From AP-16 sp036395835 (GTDB taxonomy: Bacteria; Pseudomonadota; Alphaproteobacteria; Rhizobiales; Xanthobacteraceae), in assembly GCA_036395835.1 (NCBI GenBank), contig DASWCW010000056.1:1-54073 (forward strand): 54,073 bases of DNA, written 5' to 3'. The notes under the pieces were generated by a model. The model worked only from the letters and a program-made list of their open reading frames with translations. It made no database searches and was not told the origin of the DNA. Positions 41,599 to 51,571 of the stretch are shown here, one piece after another. The translations under genes were made by a program, and so were the position numbers. The stretch's first letter is position 1; every line of letters starts with the position of its first letter.

Positions 41599-41621
41599 AT
41601 TTGTTTCCTTGCCTCTAACTC

Positions 41622-41654
41622 TCACTTCCTCCCTCGCAAGCGGGGGAGGTGAAA
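41622..41654. repeat. Small hairpin repeat between boxC and boxB
   Basis: TCACTTCCTCCC-TCGCAAG-CGGGGGAGGTGA folds as CACTTCCTCCC against GGGGGAGGTG with a TCGCAAG-containing loop. It is the same style as the repeats at 34614 and 34761. It could act as an mRNA structure between the two cistrons; there is no T-run, so it is not a terminator. Confidence 0.6.
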
Positions 41655-41657
41655 GCG

Positions 41658-43310
41658 TTATGTCCGCTCCCGATGGAAGCTCGGCTGGATGCCGCTGCCG
41701 TAGCGCTTGAGAGCGCCCTCGGCACCGGCCGCGTTCGCGCGCTGGAAAATCCAGTTTTGCCACGCGCTCAGGCGGCCGAAGATCTTCGTCTCCATGGTTT
41801 CCGGGCCGGCGAAACGCAGGTTGGCCTCCATGGCGCTCAGCGCATCCGGCGAGAAGCTGGCGCGCGCCTCGACCATCACCCGCAGTTCGTCGTCCCAGTC
41901 GAAATCCTCGATCGCGGCGGTGACGAGGCCGAGCGCCTCGGCCGCTTCCGCCTCGAGCGGCGTGCCGATCTTCTGCTTGGCGCGATCGAGGCTGTGCGGC
42001 TCGCCGAGGAAGCGCGTCGCAAGCCGCGTCAAGCCGTTGCCCATCGGATAGAGCCCGAAATTCGCGTCGCCGAGCATGATCGTGGCGGGCGGGCGGTTGT
42101 CGCCCTCGAGGGTGCCGATCAGCATCAGCGAGCGATCGGCCGCGAACGCGAGCTCCACGAGCGATCCGGCAAAGCAACTGCCCGGCTCGATCGGCGCGAT
42201 CAGGCTGCGCGCCGTGACGTCGAGCCGCTTGAATACCCGCTTGAGATAATGCCGGATCTCCCGCATCAGCCAATGGTTCTCCTGCGCGAGCAGACGATCG
42301 TGATCGAGCACGGCCTGCGCGTCGCCTTCGGTGCGCAGCAGGAGGACGCCGAGATTGGGCTCGTTGAAGCGCAGGTAGAGGATCGCGTCCTCGAGTTCGC
42401 GTGCGATTGCGAGCGGCCAGAACGAGGCGCCGAGCGCCTGCGCGGCATCGGCCGATGCCGGGGCCGGTCGTGCCGGCCCCTGCACGATGATGCCCGCCAC
42501 GCCGCGTTCGCGCTCGATTTCGAGCCGCACGTGCGAATAGGAAATCGCGCCGTTTTTACTTCGCCGCTCGAGCGGGGAAAGCATCACGCCCTTGCCGTCG
42601 GGCGGGCGATCGGAGCGCGCCGCAAGGCTTTTCGCGCGCGCTTCGACGGCATCGTCCCATTTGGATCTCGCCACCACTTCGTCGACCAGGCGCCAGTCGA
42701 CGGCTTTTTGGCCGCGCACGCCTTCCTCGGTGGTGCAGAACACGTCGGCGAGATCGCGCCGCACCTTGCGCTTGTCGGTGAGCCGAGTAAGGCCGCCGGT
42801 GCCGGGCAGAACCGCGAGCAGCGGCGTCTCCGGCAGCGCGACCGTCGAGCGCCGGTCGTCGACCAGCATGATGTGGTCGGCCGCAAGCGCGAGCTCGTAG
42901 CCGCCGCCCGCGCAACTGCCGTTGACGGCCGCCAGATAGATCTGGCGCGAATGCGCGCTCGCGTCCTCGATAGCGAGCCGCGTTTCGTTGGTGAACTTGC
43001 AGAAATTGACCTTATGGCCGTGGCTAGCCTGGCCCAGCATGCGGATGTTGGCGCCGGCGCAGAACACATTGTCCTTGCCGGACTTGATCACCACGGCGCG
43101 AACCTCCGGATGCTCGAAGCGCAGGCGCTGCACCGCATCGTTGAGCTCGATGTCGACCGCGAGGTCGTACGAATTGAGTTTCAGCTCGTACTCGCCGGAA
43201 AGCCCGCCGGCCGGGTCGACGTCCATCACCAGGAAGGCGATCTCGCCATCGGTCTCGAGCCGCCAATGGCGGTAGCGGCTCGGCTCGGTGCGAAAGTCGA
43301 TCGGCGCCAT
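41658..43310 (-). CDS. boxC: Benzoyl-CoA-dihydrodiol lyase BoxC
   Basis: 550 aa, as expected for BoxC. It opens the ring of 2,3-epoxybenzoyl-CoA hydrolytically, giving 3,4-dehydroadipyl-CoA semialdehyde and formate. The N-terminal crotonase part shows VVIKSGKDNVFCAGANIRML, LAAVNGSCAGGGYELALAADHI and ETPLLAVLPGTGGLTRL. The second half has SCFAGSLVELAFAADRSLML, NFGLYPMGNGLTRLATRFLG and ETKIFGRLSAWQNWIFQR. The ATG at 43310 is preferred over 43340 on ribosome site and family length. A TGCA-N6-TGCA site lies 33 bases upstream. It leads boxB. Confidence 0.96.
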   Translation of the reverse strand: MAPIDFRTEPSRYRHWRLETDGEIAFLVMDVDPAGGLSGEYELKLNSYDLAVDIELNDAVQRLRFEHPEVRAVVIKSGKDNVFCAGANIRMLGQASHGHKVNFCKFTNETRLAIEDASAHSRQIYLAAVNGSCAGGGYELALAADHIMLVDDRRSTVALPETPLLAVLPGTGGLTRLTDKRKVRRDLADVFCTTEEGVRGQKAVDWRLVDEVVARSKWDDAVEARAKSLAARSDRPPDGKGVMLSPLERRSKNGAISYSHVRLEIERERGVAGIIVQGPARPAPASADAAQALGASFWPLAIARELEDAILYLRFNEPNLGVLLLRTEGDAQAVLDHDRLLAQENHWLMREIRHYLKRVFKRLDVTARSLIAPIEPGSCFAGSLVELAFAADRSLMLIGTLEGDNRPPATIMLGDANFGLYPMGNGLTRLATRFLGEPHSLDRAKQKIGTPLEAEAAEALGLVTAAIEDFDWDDELRVMVEARASFSPDALSAMEANLRFAGPETMETKIFGRLSAWQNWIFQRANAAGAEGALKRYGSGIQPSFHRERT

Positions 43311-43342
43311 GGCCTCCCCTCGGGCGCGGGGTTCTCCCAATC

Positions 43343-43356
43343 TGCATTATTTTGCA
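43343..43356. promoter_or_regulatory. Probable BoxR operator upstream of boxC
   Basis: TGCATTATTTTGCA, a TGCA-N6-TGCA dyad, lies 33 to 46 bases before the boxC ATG. It shares the arms and the TTAT core start with the site at 45932-45945. BoxR of Azoarcus is reported to bind palindromes of this type. That this site works here is inference. Confidence 0.7.
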
Positions 43357-43431
43357 TATTCCAGGAAAAATCCGCGCGTTCATGAAGTAAAATACATATT
43401 GGGGCGAGGCAAGACCATGCCGGCGGAAATC

Positions 43432-44232
43432 TTATGCCGCCGGGGCGAGGCCCTCGTGGACCGCGAGCACGCGCGTGACGAACTCGCCGATGGCCGCGAG
43501 CGTCTCCTCCGGCTGGTCGACGTGGGGCGAATGGCCGGCGCCCGGGAGCATGCGCACTTCGACCGGGCAATAGGTCTCCTGCTGGACGACCGCGATTTGC
43601 GCCTTCGTGCCGTATTCGTCGTCCTCGCCCTGGGCGATCAGGATCGGCACGCGGAGGTAGGCGAGATATTCGTCGATCCGCCAGTTCCGGAAATCCGGGT
43701 CGAGCCAAGCCTGGTTCCAGCCCCAGAATGCCACGTCCACGTCACGGTGATATTTACCCAGCCGCGCGCGCAGGTCCGCGGTCTCGTAAGCGTCCTTGAC
43801 CGCCGCGATCGAGCGCACCGAGACGTCTTCGACGAAGAAATGCGGCGCGATCAGCACGAGGCCGCGCACTCGAAAGTCCTGGCGGCTGCCGGCGTAGATC
43901 GTGGCGATCGAGGCGCCGTCGCTGTGGCCGACGAGGATCGCCTTGCACACGCCGGCTTGGTCGAGCACGGCGGGCAAGATTTCGCGGGCCTCGTCGTGCA
44001 TATAGGTGAGCGGCCGCGGCAGTTCGACCGGATCGGAATTCCCGTATCCCGGCCGCGAGTAGACCAGCACGCCGTAGCCGGTGCGCTCAGCCAGGTTTTG
44101 CGGAAACTCCTTCCACATCGCGACCGAGCCGAGCCCTTCGTGCAGCAGCACCAGGGTCGGTGTCCGGTCCGGCTTGGGCCCATGCCACGCCGCCTCGATC
44201 TGTTTTCCGCCAATCGTGAAGCTCAGGTCCAT
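43432..44232 (-). CDS. Alpha/beta hydrolase
   Basis: 266 aa. The catalytic triad is visible: nucleophile in LVGHSDGASIA, acid probably in QGEDDEYG, and His in GAGHSPHVDQPEE. The oxyanion loop is VLLHEGLGSVAMW. Genes for such hydrolases often sit in box clusters, and they may act on a pathway lactone or CoA ester; the substrate is not known. It starts 14 bases past the benzoate-CoA ligase stop, so the two are surely co-transcribed. A 121-base gap with an operator then separates it from boxC. Confidence 0.85.
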   Translation of the reverse strand: MDLSFTIGGKQIEAAWHGPKPDRTPTLVLLHEGLGSVAMWKEFPQNLAERTGYGVLVYSRPGYGNSDPVELPRPLTYMHDEAREILPAVLDQAGVCKAILVGHSDGASIATIYAGSRQDFRVRGLVLIAPHFFVEDVSVRSIAAVKDAYETADLRARLGKYHRDVDVAFWGWNQAWLDPDFRNWRIDEYLAYLRVPILIAQGEDDEYGTKAQIAVVQQETYCPVEVRMLPGAGHSPHVDQPEETLAAIGEFVTRVLAVHEGLAPAA

Positions 44233-44246
44233 CGAGCAGCTGGGAA

Positions 44247-45860
<1,614 letters not shown>

Positions 45861-45931
45861 CGGCGTCTCCCTGGAAGGCTGTTTGGTCGCCTGCAACCGA
45901 TCACCGAGTTTACGGCGGCCTGTTTCTGTGA

Positions 45932-45945
45932 TGCATTATAATGCA
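45932..45945. promoter_or_regulatory. Probable BoxR operator in the bclA-boxR divergent region
   Basis: TGCATTATAATGCA is a perfect 14-base palindrome in the 101-base divergent region. It contains a consensus TATAAT on both strands, so a bound repressor would cover the -10 element. The arms match the TGCA-N6-TGCA pattern reported for BoxR-type sites. It lies 16 bases before the boxR start used here. Confidence 0.78.
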
Positions 45946-45961
45946 GTTCCCGGATGGGTCT

Positions 45962-46930
45962 ATGCCCAAGGCACAAGCGAAATCCCGCCGCCGTCCGCCC
46001 CCCACGGCACGGCCGGCGCGTGTAGCCGGGTCGGCCGAGCAGCCGGCCGGAGATGGACTCGCGGAATTTCTTCGGCGCGTCGGCGAGCGGGTACGCACGA
46101 TGCGCAGCCGCCGCGGCATGTCGCGCAAGCTGCTCGCCCGGCACTCCAAAGTGTCGGAGCGATATCTGGCGCAGCTCGAAGCCGGCACCGGCAATTTCTC
46201 CATCGTGCTGCTGCGCCGGGTGACGCAGGCGATCGGCGTGCCCCTGGCCGAGCTCGTCGACGAGCGGCCGGACCGCTCGGTCGATGCCTTGTTGCTGACC
46301 CAGTTTCTCGACCGGCTGCCTGCGGCGGATCTCGCCGCGGCGCGCGACTTGCTGCTTGCACGCTTCTCCGGCCGATCGAGCGACATGCGGGCGCAGCGGA
46401 TTGCGCTGATTGGTTTGCGCGGATCGGGGAAGTCCACGCTGGGCGGCAGGCTCGCGGCGCACCTGAGCGTGCCGTTCATCGAGCTCGACCGCGAGATCGA
46501 GCGACAAAGCGGGATCGGCTTGAGCCAGCTGTTCGAGCTGTTCGGCCAGGAGGTGTTTCGCCGCAACGAGCGCACCGCGCTCGAAGCGATGCTGCAACGC
46601 CAGCCGCGCTTCGTGCTGGCGACCGGCGGCAGCCTTGTCACCGAGCCGGGCACGTTCGAGCTGCTGTCCTCTTGCTGCCGGACCGTGTGGCTCAAGGCCG
46701 ATCCCGAGGAACATATGCGGCGCGTCATCGAGCAGGGCGACCTGCGCCCAATGGCCAACAACGATCGGGCCATGGACGATCTCATTTCGATTCTGACGAG
46801 CCGCGAGCCGCTCTATGCCAAGGCGGACCTCATTCTCGACACCGCCGGCAAGACGCCGGAGCAGAGCCTTCGCGAGCTGCTGGCGTTGCTCGGCCACTCG
46901 GAGCAAGCCGGGAGGCGGCGGTATGGGTAG
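45962..46930 (+). CDS. boxR: BoxR-type regulator, XRE DNA-binding domain fused to shikimate kinase-like domain
   Basis: 322 aa. The N-terminal XRE helix-turn-helix (about 35-105: RVRTMRSRRGMSRKLLARHSKVSERYLAQLEAG) is linked to a shikimate kinase-like domain (about 140-300). That domain has the P-loop LIGLRGSGKSTLG, IELDREIERQSG, EVFRRNERTALEAM, VLATGGSLV and REPLYAKADLILDT. In Azoarcus, BoxR represses the box genes and releases DNA when it binds benzoyl-CoA in the kinase-like domain. Gene order and the two palindromes fit the same circuit. The ATG at 45962 avoids the palindrome, which an ATG at 45941 would overlap. Confidence 0.93.
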   Translation: MPKAQAKSRRRPPPTARPARVAGSAEQPAGDGLAEFLRRVGERVRTMRSRRGMSRKLLARHSKVSERYLAQLEAGTGNFSIVLLRRVTQAIGVPLAELVDERPDRSVDALLLTQFLDRLPAADLAAARDLLLARFSGRSSDMRAQRIALIGLRGSGKSTLGGRLAAHLSVPFIELDREIERQSGIGLSQLFELFGQEVFRRNERTALEAMLQRQPRFVLATGGSLVTEPGTFELLSSCCRTVWLKADPEEHMRRVIEQGDLRPMANNDRAMDDLISILTSREPLYAKADLILDTAGKTPEQSLRELLALLGHSEQAGRRRYG

Positions 46931-46936
46931 GATTCC

Positions 46937-47007
46937 GTAGCCCGCATGGAGCGAAGCGGAAAGCGGGAACGGCGACCCCGGATTACGCTTCGCTCCATCC
47001 GGGCTAC
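46937..47007. repeat. GTAGCCCGGAT-type palindromic intergenic repeat (copy 2)
   Basis: Left arm GTAGCCCGCATGGAGCGAAG and right arm CTTCGCTCCATCCGGGCTAC are inverted with one mismatch over 22 bases, separated by about 27 bases with AAGCGGGAAC. Same family as 39147-39226. It lies between boxR and fcs and may affect read-through between them. Confidence 0.88.
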
Positions 47008-47027
47008 GATGCTCATCAGGAGGCACC

Positions 47028-48902
47028 ATGACGTCGACCTCACGTGCTCTGCGGCCGGATCTTTCGCCTGGGGCGGAGATCGGGTTCGCGCCGGTCGAAA
47101 TCGTTTGTGAGAAGTTTTCGGGCGGCAGCTTGGTGCTGCGCTCGCGGCGCGAGCTCGAAGCGCACGATCCGAGCCTCGCACGCATGTTCCGGCGCGCGGT
47201 CGAGCGGGCGCCGCAGCAGTTGTTTCTCGCCGAGCGGCACCAGGACGGCTGGCGCGGACTGACCTATGCGCAAGCGCTCCAGCAGGTCGATGCCGTGGCG
47301 CAGGCGCTGATCGACCGCGGACTTTCCGCGGAGCGCCCGCTGATGATCCTGTCGGGCAATTCGCTCGAGCATGCGGTCCTGATGCTCGCGGGATTCACGG
47401 CCGCAATCCCGGTCGCGCCGATCTCGGTTGCCTATTCGCTGCAGAGCCAGGATCACGCCAAGCTGCGCGCGATTGCCCGCCTGCTCGAGCCTGGCCTGGT
47501 CTATGTCTCCGACACCGCGCCGTTCGCGAAGGCGCTGGCGGCGCTGGCGAACCCCGACATCGAGATCGCGGCAGGCGCCAATGCAGCAAACCTGCCCAAC
47601 GTGACCGCGTTCGCGGATCTTGCGCGCAGCCGGCCGGGCCCGGCGGTCGAAGCCGCGGTGTCGCGCGGTACCGCGCAGACCATCGCCAAATTCCTGCTCA
47701 CGTCCGGCTCGACTGGGTCGCCCAAGGCCGTCGTCAATACGCACGGCATGCTCGCCGCCAATCAGCAGGCATTGGCGCAAGTGTGGCCGTTTCTCGAAGC
47801 CGGCGAACTCGTGCTGCTCGACTGGCTGCCCTGGAACCATACCTTCGGCGGCAACCACAATTTCAATCTGGTGCTCCGCCAGGCCGGGACGCTCTACATC
47901 GACGGCGGCAAGCCGATGCCGGCGCTGATCGGGGAGACCGTGCGCAGCCTGCGCGAGGTCTCGCCCACGATCTATTTCAACGTTCCGGCCGGCTATGGCG
48001 CGCTGCTGCCCTATCTCGAAAGCGACGAGGCGCTCGCGAAAAGCTTCTTCGCCCGGCTCAAGCTGATCTTCTATGCGGCCGCTTCCCTGCCGCAGGATCT
48101 CTGGGACCGGCTCGAAGCGATCGCCCTGCGAACCACCGGGCACCGCGTGCCGATGACTTCCGCCTGGGGCGCGACGGAGACCGCCCCGCTCGCTACCGCC
48201 GCGCATTTCGGGATCGATCGTCCCGGCGTGATTGGGGTTCCGGTCCCGGGCATCGAGCTGAAATTGGTGCCTTCCGCCGGCAAGCTCGAAGTCCGCGTGC
48301 GCGGCGCCCATGTCACGCCCGGCTATTGGAGGAACGCGGAGCTCACCGCGGTCGCCTTCGACGCGGACGGCTTCTACAAGATCGGCGACGCCGTGCGCTT
48401 CGCCGATCCGGACGATCCCGCACGCGGCCTGATGTTCGACGGGCGTATCGCGGAGGACTTCAAGCTGGTCACGGGCATCTGGGTGCACACCGGGGCGCTG
48501 CGCGTGGGCGCGCTCGCCGCCGCCTCTCCGGCCTTGCAGGACTGCGTCGTTGCCGGCGAGGGCCGTGCCTCCGCGGGCCTGCTGGCGTGGCTCAATGCCG
48601 CGGGCTGCCAGCGTCTGATCGGCGCACGATCGCCGCCCTCGCTGCTCGATCTCGCTCGCGATCCGGCGGTGGTCGAGCACATGCGCCAGGCGTTCGCCAA
48701 ATGGAATGCCGAGAAGACTGGCTCCTCAATGCGCATCGCGCGCGTGCTGCTGCTCGACGATGTGCCCTCGATCGACGCCGGCGAGATCACCGACAAGGGC
48801 TACATCAACCAGCGTCTCGCGCTCGAGCGCCGCGCCGCCGCGGTCGAGCGCCTGTTCGCGGACAAGCCGGACCCGGATGTGATCGTGATCGACGGCGCGT
48901 GA
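47028..48902 (+). CDS. fcs: Feruloyl-CoA synthase-type ligase
   Basis: 624 aa, the large size typical of feruloyl-CoA synthases. P-loop FLLTSGSTGSPKAVVNTHGM, then LLDWLPWNHTFGGNHNFN, SAWGATETAPLATAAHF and the hinge LMFDGRIAEDFKLVTGIWVHTG. The C-terminal end has GEITDKGYINQRLALERR. It would activate ferulate or related phenylpropenoic acids as CoA thioesters. No vanillin-forming hydratase (ech) is in the window, so the acid used is uncertain. AGGAGG lies five bases before the ATG. It forms an operon with the next ligase. Confidence 0.88.
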   Translation: MTSTSRALRPDLSPGAEIGFAPVEIVCEKFSGGSLVLRSRRELEAHDPSLARMFRRAVERAPQQLFLAERHQDGWRGLTYAQALQQVDAVAQALIDRGLSAERPLMILSGNSLEHAVLMLAGFTAAIPVAPISVAYSLQSQDHAKLRAIARLLEPGLVYVSDTAPFAKALAALANPDIEIAAGANAANLPNVTAFADLARSRPGPAVEAAVSRGTAQTIAKFLLTSGSTGSPKAVVNTHGMLAANQQALAQVWPFLEAGELVLLDWLPWNHTFGGNHNFNLVLRQAGTLYIDGGKPMPALIGETVRSLREVSPTIYFNVPAGYGALLPYLESDEALAKSFFARLKLIFYAAASLPQDLWDRLEAIALRTTGHRVPMTSAWGATETAPLATAAHFGIDRPGVIGVPVPGIELKLVPSAGKLEVRVRGAHVTPGYWRNAELTAVAFDADGFYKIGDAVRFADPDDPARGLMFDGRIAEDFKLVTGIWVHTGALRVGALAAASPALQDCVVAGEGRASAGLLAWLNAAGCQRLIGARSPPSLLDLARDPAVVEHMRQAFAKWNAEKTGSSMRIARVLLLDDVPSIDAGEITDKGYINQRLALERRAAAVERLFADKPDPDVIVIDGA

Positions 48903-48912
48903 GGTATAGCGG

Positions 48913-50661
48913 GTGGCAAACGCCGTGTCCCAGTCCGCTCCCCAGGCAAAGCAATGGCCCGCCGTATCGCTGGCCGAAGCTCGCGCGATCCTCACCGCGC
49001 CGGGCTCCCGCTTCGAGATGGAGGAGAAGCTCATTCGCGGCGTCAACACCCGCGTCTGGAAGCACGCGCCGCCGACCTTGCGCGACGTTTTTCTGGCGGG
49101 CATGGCGCACGGCGAGCGCGTGTTCTTGGTCCATGAGGAGGAGCGCGCGAGCTATTGCGCATTCTCGCGCGCGGCGCTCGCGCTCGCCCATGCGTTGATC
49201 GAGGCGGGCGTGCGCAAAGGCGACCGGGTTGCCATCGCGATGCGCAATTTGCCCGAGTGGCCCGCCGCATTCTTCGGCGCGCTGCTTGCCGGCGCGATCG
49301 CCACGCCGCTCAATGCGTGGTGGACCGGCGCGGAGCTCGAATATGCGCTGAAGGATTCCGGGGCCAAGATCGCGTTCGTCGATGCCGAGCGCTTCGAGCG
49401 CATTGTCGGGCATTGGCCGAACTGTCCGCAGCTCGAGCGCATCTATGTCTGCCGCGACGAGGAGGAGATCGCGCATCCGAAAGTGGCGAAGCTCGAGGAC
49501 ATGCTCGGCCGCGTGCGCGACTGGGAATTGTTGCCGGACCGCTCGCCGCCGGAGGTCCCTCTCGAACCCGACGATGACGCCACGATCTTCTACACGTCAG
49601 GCACCACCGGCCATCCCAAGGGCGCGCTCGGCACGCACCGCAATTTGACGTCGGCCATCGTTGCGGGCGGCTATTCACTGGCGCAGGCGTGCGTGCGGCG
49701 GGGCGAGCCGCCGCCCCAACCCGGCGCGCAGACCCGCTCCTACCTGCTCGTCGTGCCGTTCTTCCACGCCACCGGCTGCCAGGCGATCATGATCCCGGCG
49801 CTGTTCCAGGGTGCCAAGCTCGTGCTGATGCGTCGCTGGGATGCCGAGGCCGCGATGCGACTGATCGAGCGGGAGCGCTGCACGCACGCCGGCGGCGTGC
49901 CGACCGTCGCCTGGCAGCTGATCGAGCATCCCGCGCGCAGCAAATATGATCTCTCCTCGCTGCAGGCGGTGAGCTACGGCGGGGCGCCGGCCGCTTCCGA
50001 GCTCGTCCGCCGCATCAAGCAGGCGTTTCCGCACTCCAACCCCGGCTTCGGCTGGGGCATGACGGAAACTTCCGCGACCTTCACCACGCATCAGGCCGAG
50101 GATTATCTCAACCGGCCCGAGAGCTGCGGCCCCGCGGTTCCGGTGTGCGACATGCGCATCGTGGGTCCCGCGGGCGAGACGCTGCCGCCCGGCGCGGTCG
50201 GGGAGCTGTGGGCCAAGGGGCCGAACGTGGTGAGGGGCTATTGGAACAAGCCCGAGGCGACCGCGCAGACGTTTGCGGACGGTTGGCTGAAAACCGGCGA
50301 TCTCGCCAGATTGGACGAGGAGGGTTTCTGCTACATCGTCGACCGCAAGAAGGACATGCTGATCCGCGGCGGCGAGAACATCTATTCGACCGAAGTCGAG
50401 GAGGTGCTCTATTCGCATCCCGCCGTGATGGATGCCGCGCTCGTTGCCATCCCGCATCGCACGCTGGGCGAGGAGCCGGGCGCCGTGGTGACGCTGAAAC
50501 CGGGCGCGAGGGCGACGGAGGCGGAATTGCGCGAGTTCGTCGCGGCGCGTCTCGCCGCCTTCAAGGTGCCGGTCAAGGTCGCGTTCTGGCCGGAGCCGTT
50601 GCCGCGCAACCCCAATGGGAAGATCCTGAAGGCCGAGCTGAAGCGGGTGTTTCAGCCGTGA
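48913..50661 (+). CDS. Class I adenylate-forming acyl-CoA ligase
   Basis: 582 aa. P-loop IFYTSGTTGHPKGALGTHRN, VVPFFHATGCQAIM, the A5 motif GFGWGMTETSATFTTHQAE, GWLKTGDLARLDEEGFCYIVDRKKDMLIRGGENIYS and the catalytic Lys in NPNGKILKAELKR. It is long for the family because of an N-terminal extension of about 50 residues. Fatty, aromatic and cyclic acids are all possible substrates. It begins with GTG, ten bases past fcs, with GAGG at the right spacing, so it is translated from the same mRNA. Confidence 0.9.
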   Translation: MANAVSQSAPQAKQWPAVSLAEARAILTAPGSRFEMEEKLIRGVNTRVWKHAPPTLRDVFLAGMAHGERVFLVHEEERASYCAFSRAALALAHALIEAGVRKGDRVAIAMRNLPEWPAAFFGALLAGAIATPLNAWWTGAELEYALKDSGAKIAFVDAERFERIVGHWPNCPQLERIYVCRDEEEIAHPKVAKLEDMLGRVRDWELLPDRSPPEVPLEPDDDATIFYTSGTTGHPKGALGTHRNLTSAIVAGGYSLAQACVRRGEPPPQPGAQTRSYLLVVPFFHATGCQAIMIPALFQGAKLVLMRRWDAEAAMRLIERERCTHAGGVPTVAWQLIEHPARSKYDLSSLQAVSYGGAPAASELVRRIKQAFPHSNPGFGWGMTETSATFTTHQAEDYLNRPESCGPAVPVCDMRIVGPAGETLPPGAVGELWAKGPNVVRGYWNKPEATAQTFADGWLKTGDLARLDEEGFCYIVDRKKDMLIRGGENIYSTEVEEVLYSHPAVMDAALVAIPHRTLGEEPGAVVTLKPGARATEAELREFVAARLAAFKVPVKVAFWPEPLPRNPNGKILKAELKRVFQP

Positions 50662-50692
50662 GCGTGCCGCGACGCCGCAGCAAATATGCGGT

Positions 50693-51571
50693 TCAGCGTG
50701 CGGGAGCCGGCGCAACGGCTGACGGCGCTGCCGGAATGCGCCGCTGAGCGGCCGACGTTCCGTCCTCCCGAGGTGGCCGCGCCGGCGCGGTCTTGGCCGC
50801 ATCGGCAGCGCCTTTGGGCGGGCAAGGCGCTACCGTCGCGGCGGATTTGCCGGGTCGATTCTCGCTTCCCGCTTTCGGCTCGGCGGTCGTGGCGATGGCC
50901 GCCGGTGGAGGATCGCAGGAACTCGGTTCCGGTGCCGCCCGGGCCTGGTCCGCAGTGGGTTCTCGCGCAATCCCTTCATCGCGCATTCGGGAATTGAGAC
51001 TCTTCGGCAAATCCGCAGGCGCTGCCGCAGGGGGCGGGATGGCGCGCTCCGACTGCGGCTGCGAAATGCTTTCCACGCGCGATGGCGAGCCGATCCGGTC
51101 GTTGCGAACGAGCACGATACCCGGGACCAGCACCAACGCCAGGAGCGCTGCGCCCGCCCAGCCGATCGCCGCCGCCCGCGGTCGAAAGATCCAGCGAGGC
51201 CGCGCCGCCCGAGCGCCGACTGGCGCCGCAAAGGTCGACTGGGCGAGCGCCATGAGCCCGGCCGGGACTCGCGGCGGATCGGGTTCGATCGCGTGCAAAA
51301 GCGCCGCCGCTGAAGCGAGATTTGCGCGGCGCGCCGGATCGTCCGCTATGCTTGCTAGAACGGCCGCCCGTTCGGCCTCGCTCAACGCGTCGTCGAGATG
51401 GGCGGCAAGGAGCGCCAGATCGTCTTCACCGCGTTCGTGATGCTTCGCCGTGCCTTCGAGGCCTTCGCCCAGGGTCGCGGCCAGCCGCGCGCGCACGGCG
51501 TCCGCACCGTCCGGGCCATCGCCGGCGTCGGCAAGAAGGCGCTCAATTTGCTCGCGCAGACGTCGTTCCAT
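50693..51571 (-). CDS. Anti-sigma-factor-like membrane protein
   Basis: About 292 aa. The cytoplasmic N-terminal half (DDLALLAAHLDDALSEAERAAVLASIADDP) looks like an anti-sigma binding helix set without the zinc-binding His/Cys cluster. One membrane span (AIGWAGAALLALVLVPGIVLV) follows, then a Pro/Ala/Glu-rich periplasmic tail of about 120 residues ending with two Cys (SCDPPP, APCPPK). It overlaps the end of the sigma factor gene on the same strand, the usual arrangement for a sigma/anti-sigma pair. The start is uncertain; an ATG at 51586 is also possible. Confidence 0.65.
   Translation of the reverse strand: MERRLREQIERLLADAGDGPDGADAVRARLAATLGEGLEGTAKHHERGEDDLALLAAHLDDALSEAERAAVLASIADDPARRANLASAAALLHAIEPDPPRVPAGLMALAQSTFAAPVGARAARPRWIFRPRAAAIGWAGAALLALVLVPGIVLVRNDRIGSPSRVESISQPQSERAIPPPAAAPADLPKSLNSRMRDEGIAREPTADQARAAPEPSSCDPPPAAIATTAEPKAGSENRPGKSAATVAPCPPKGAADAAKTAPARPPREDGTSAAQRRIPAAPSAVAPAPAR

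Noticed and set aside
41649..43385. Plus-strand frame of 578 codons opposite boxC
   Set aside because: Antisense shadow; boxC on the minus strand matches its family across the full length.
43432..44232. Calling the alpha/beta hydrolase BoxD
   Set aside because: BoxD is an aldehyde dehydrogenase; this protein has a Ser/His hydrolase triad instead.
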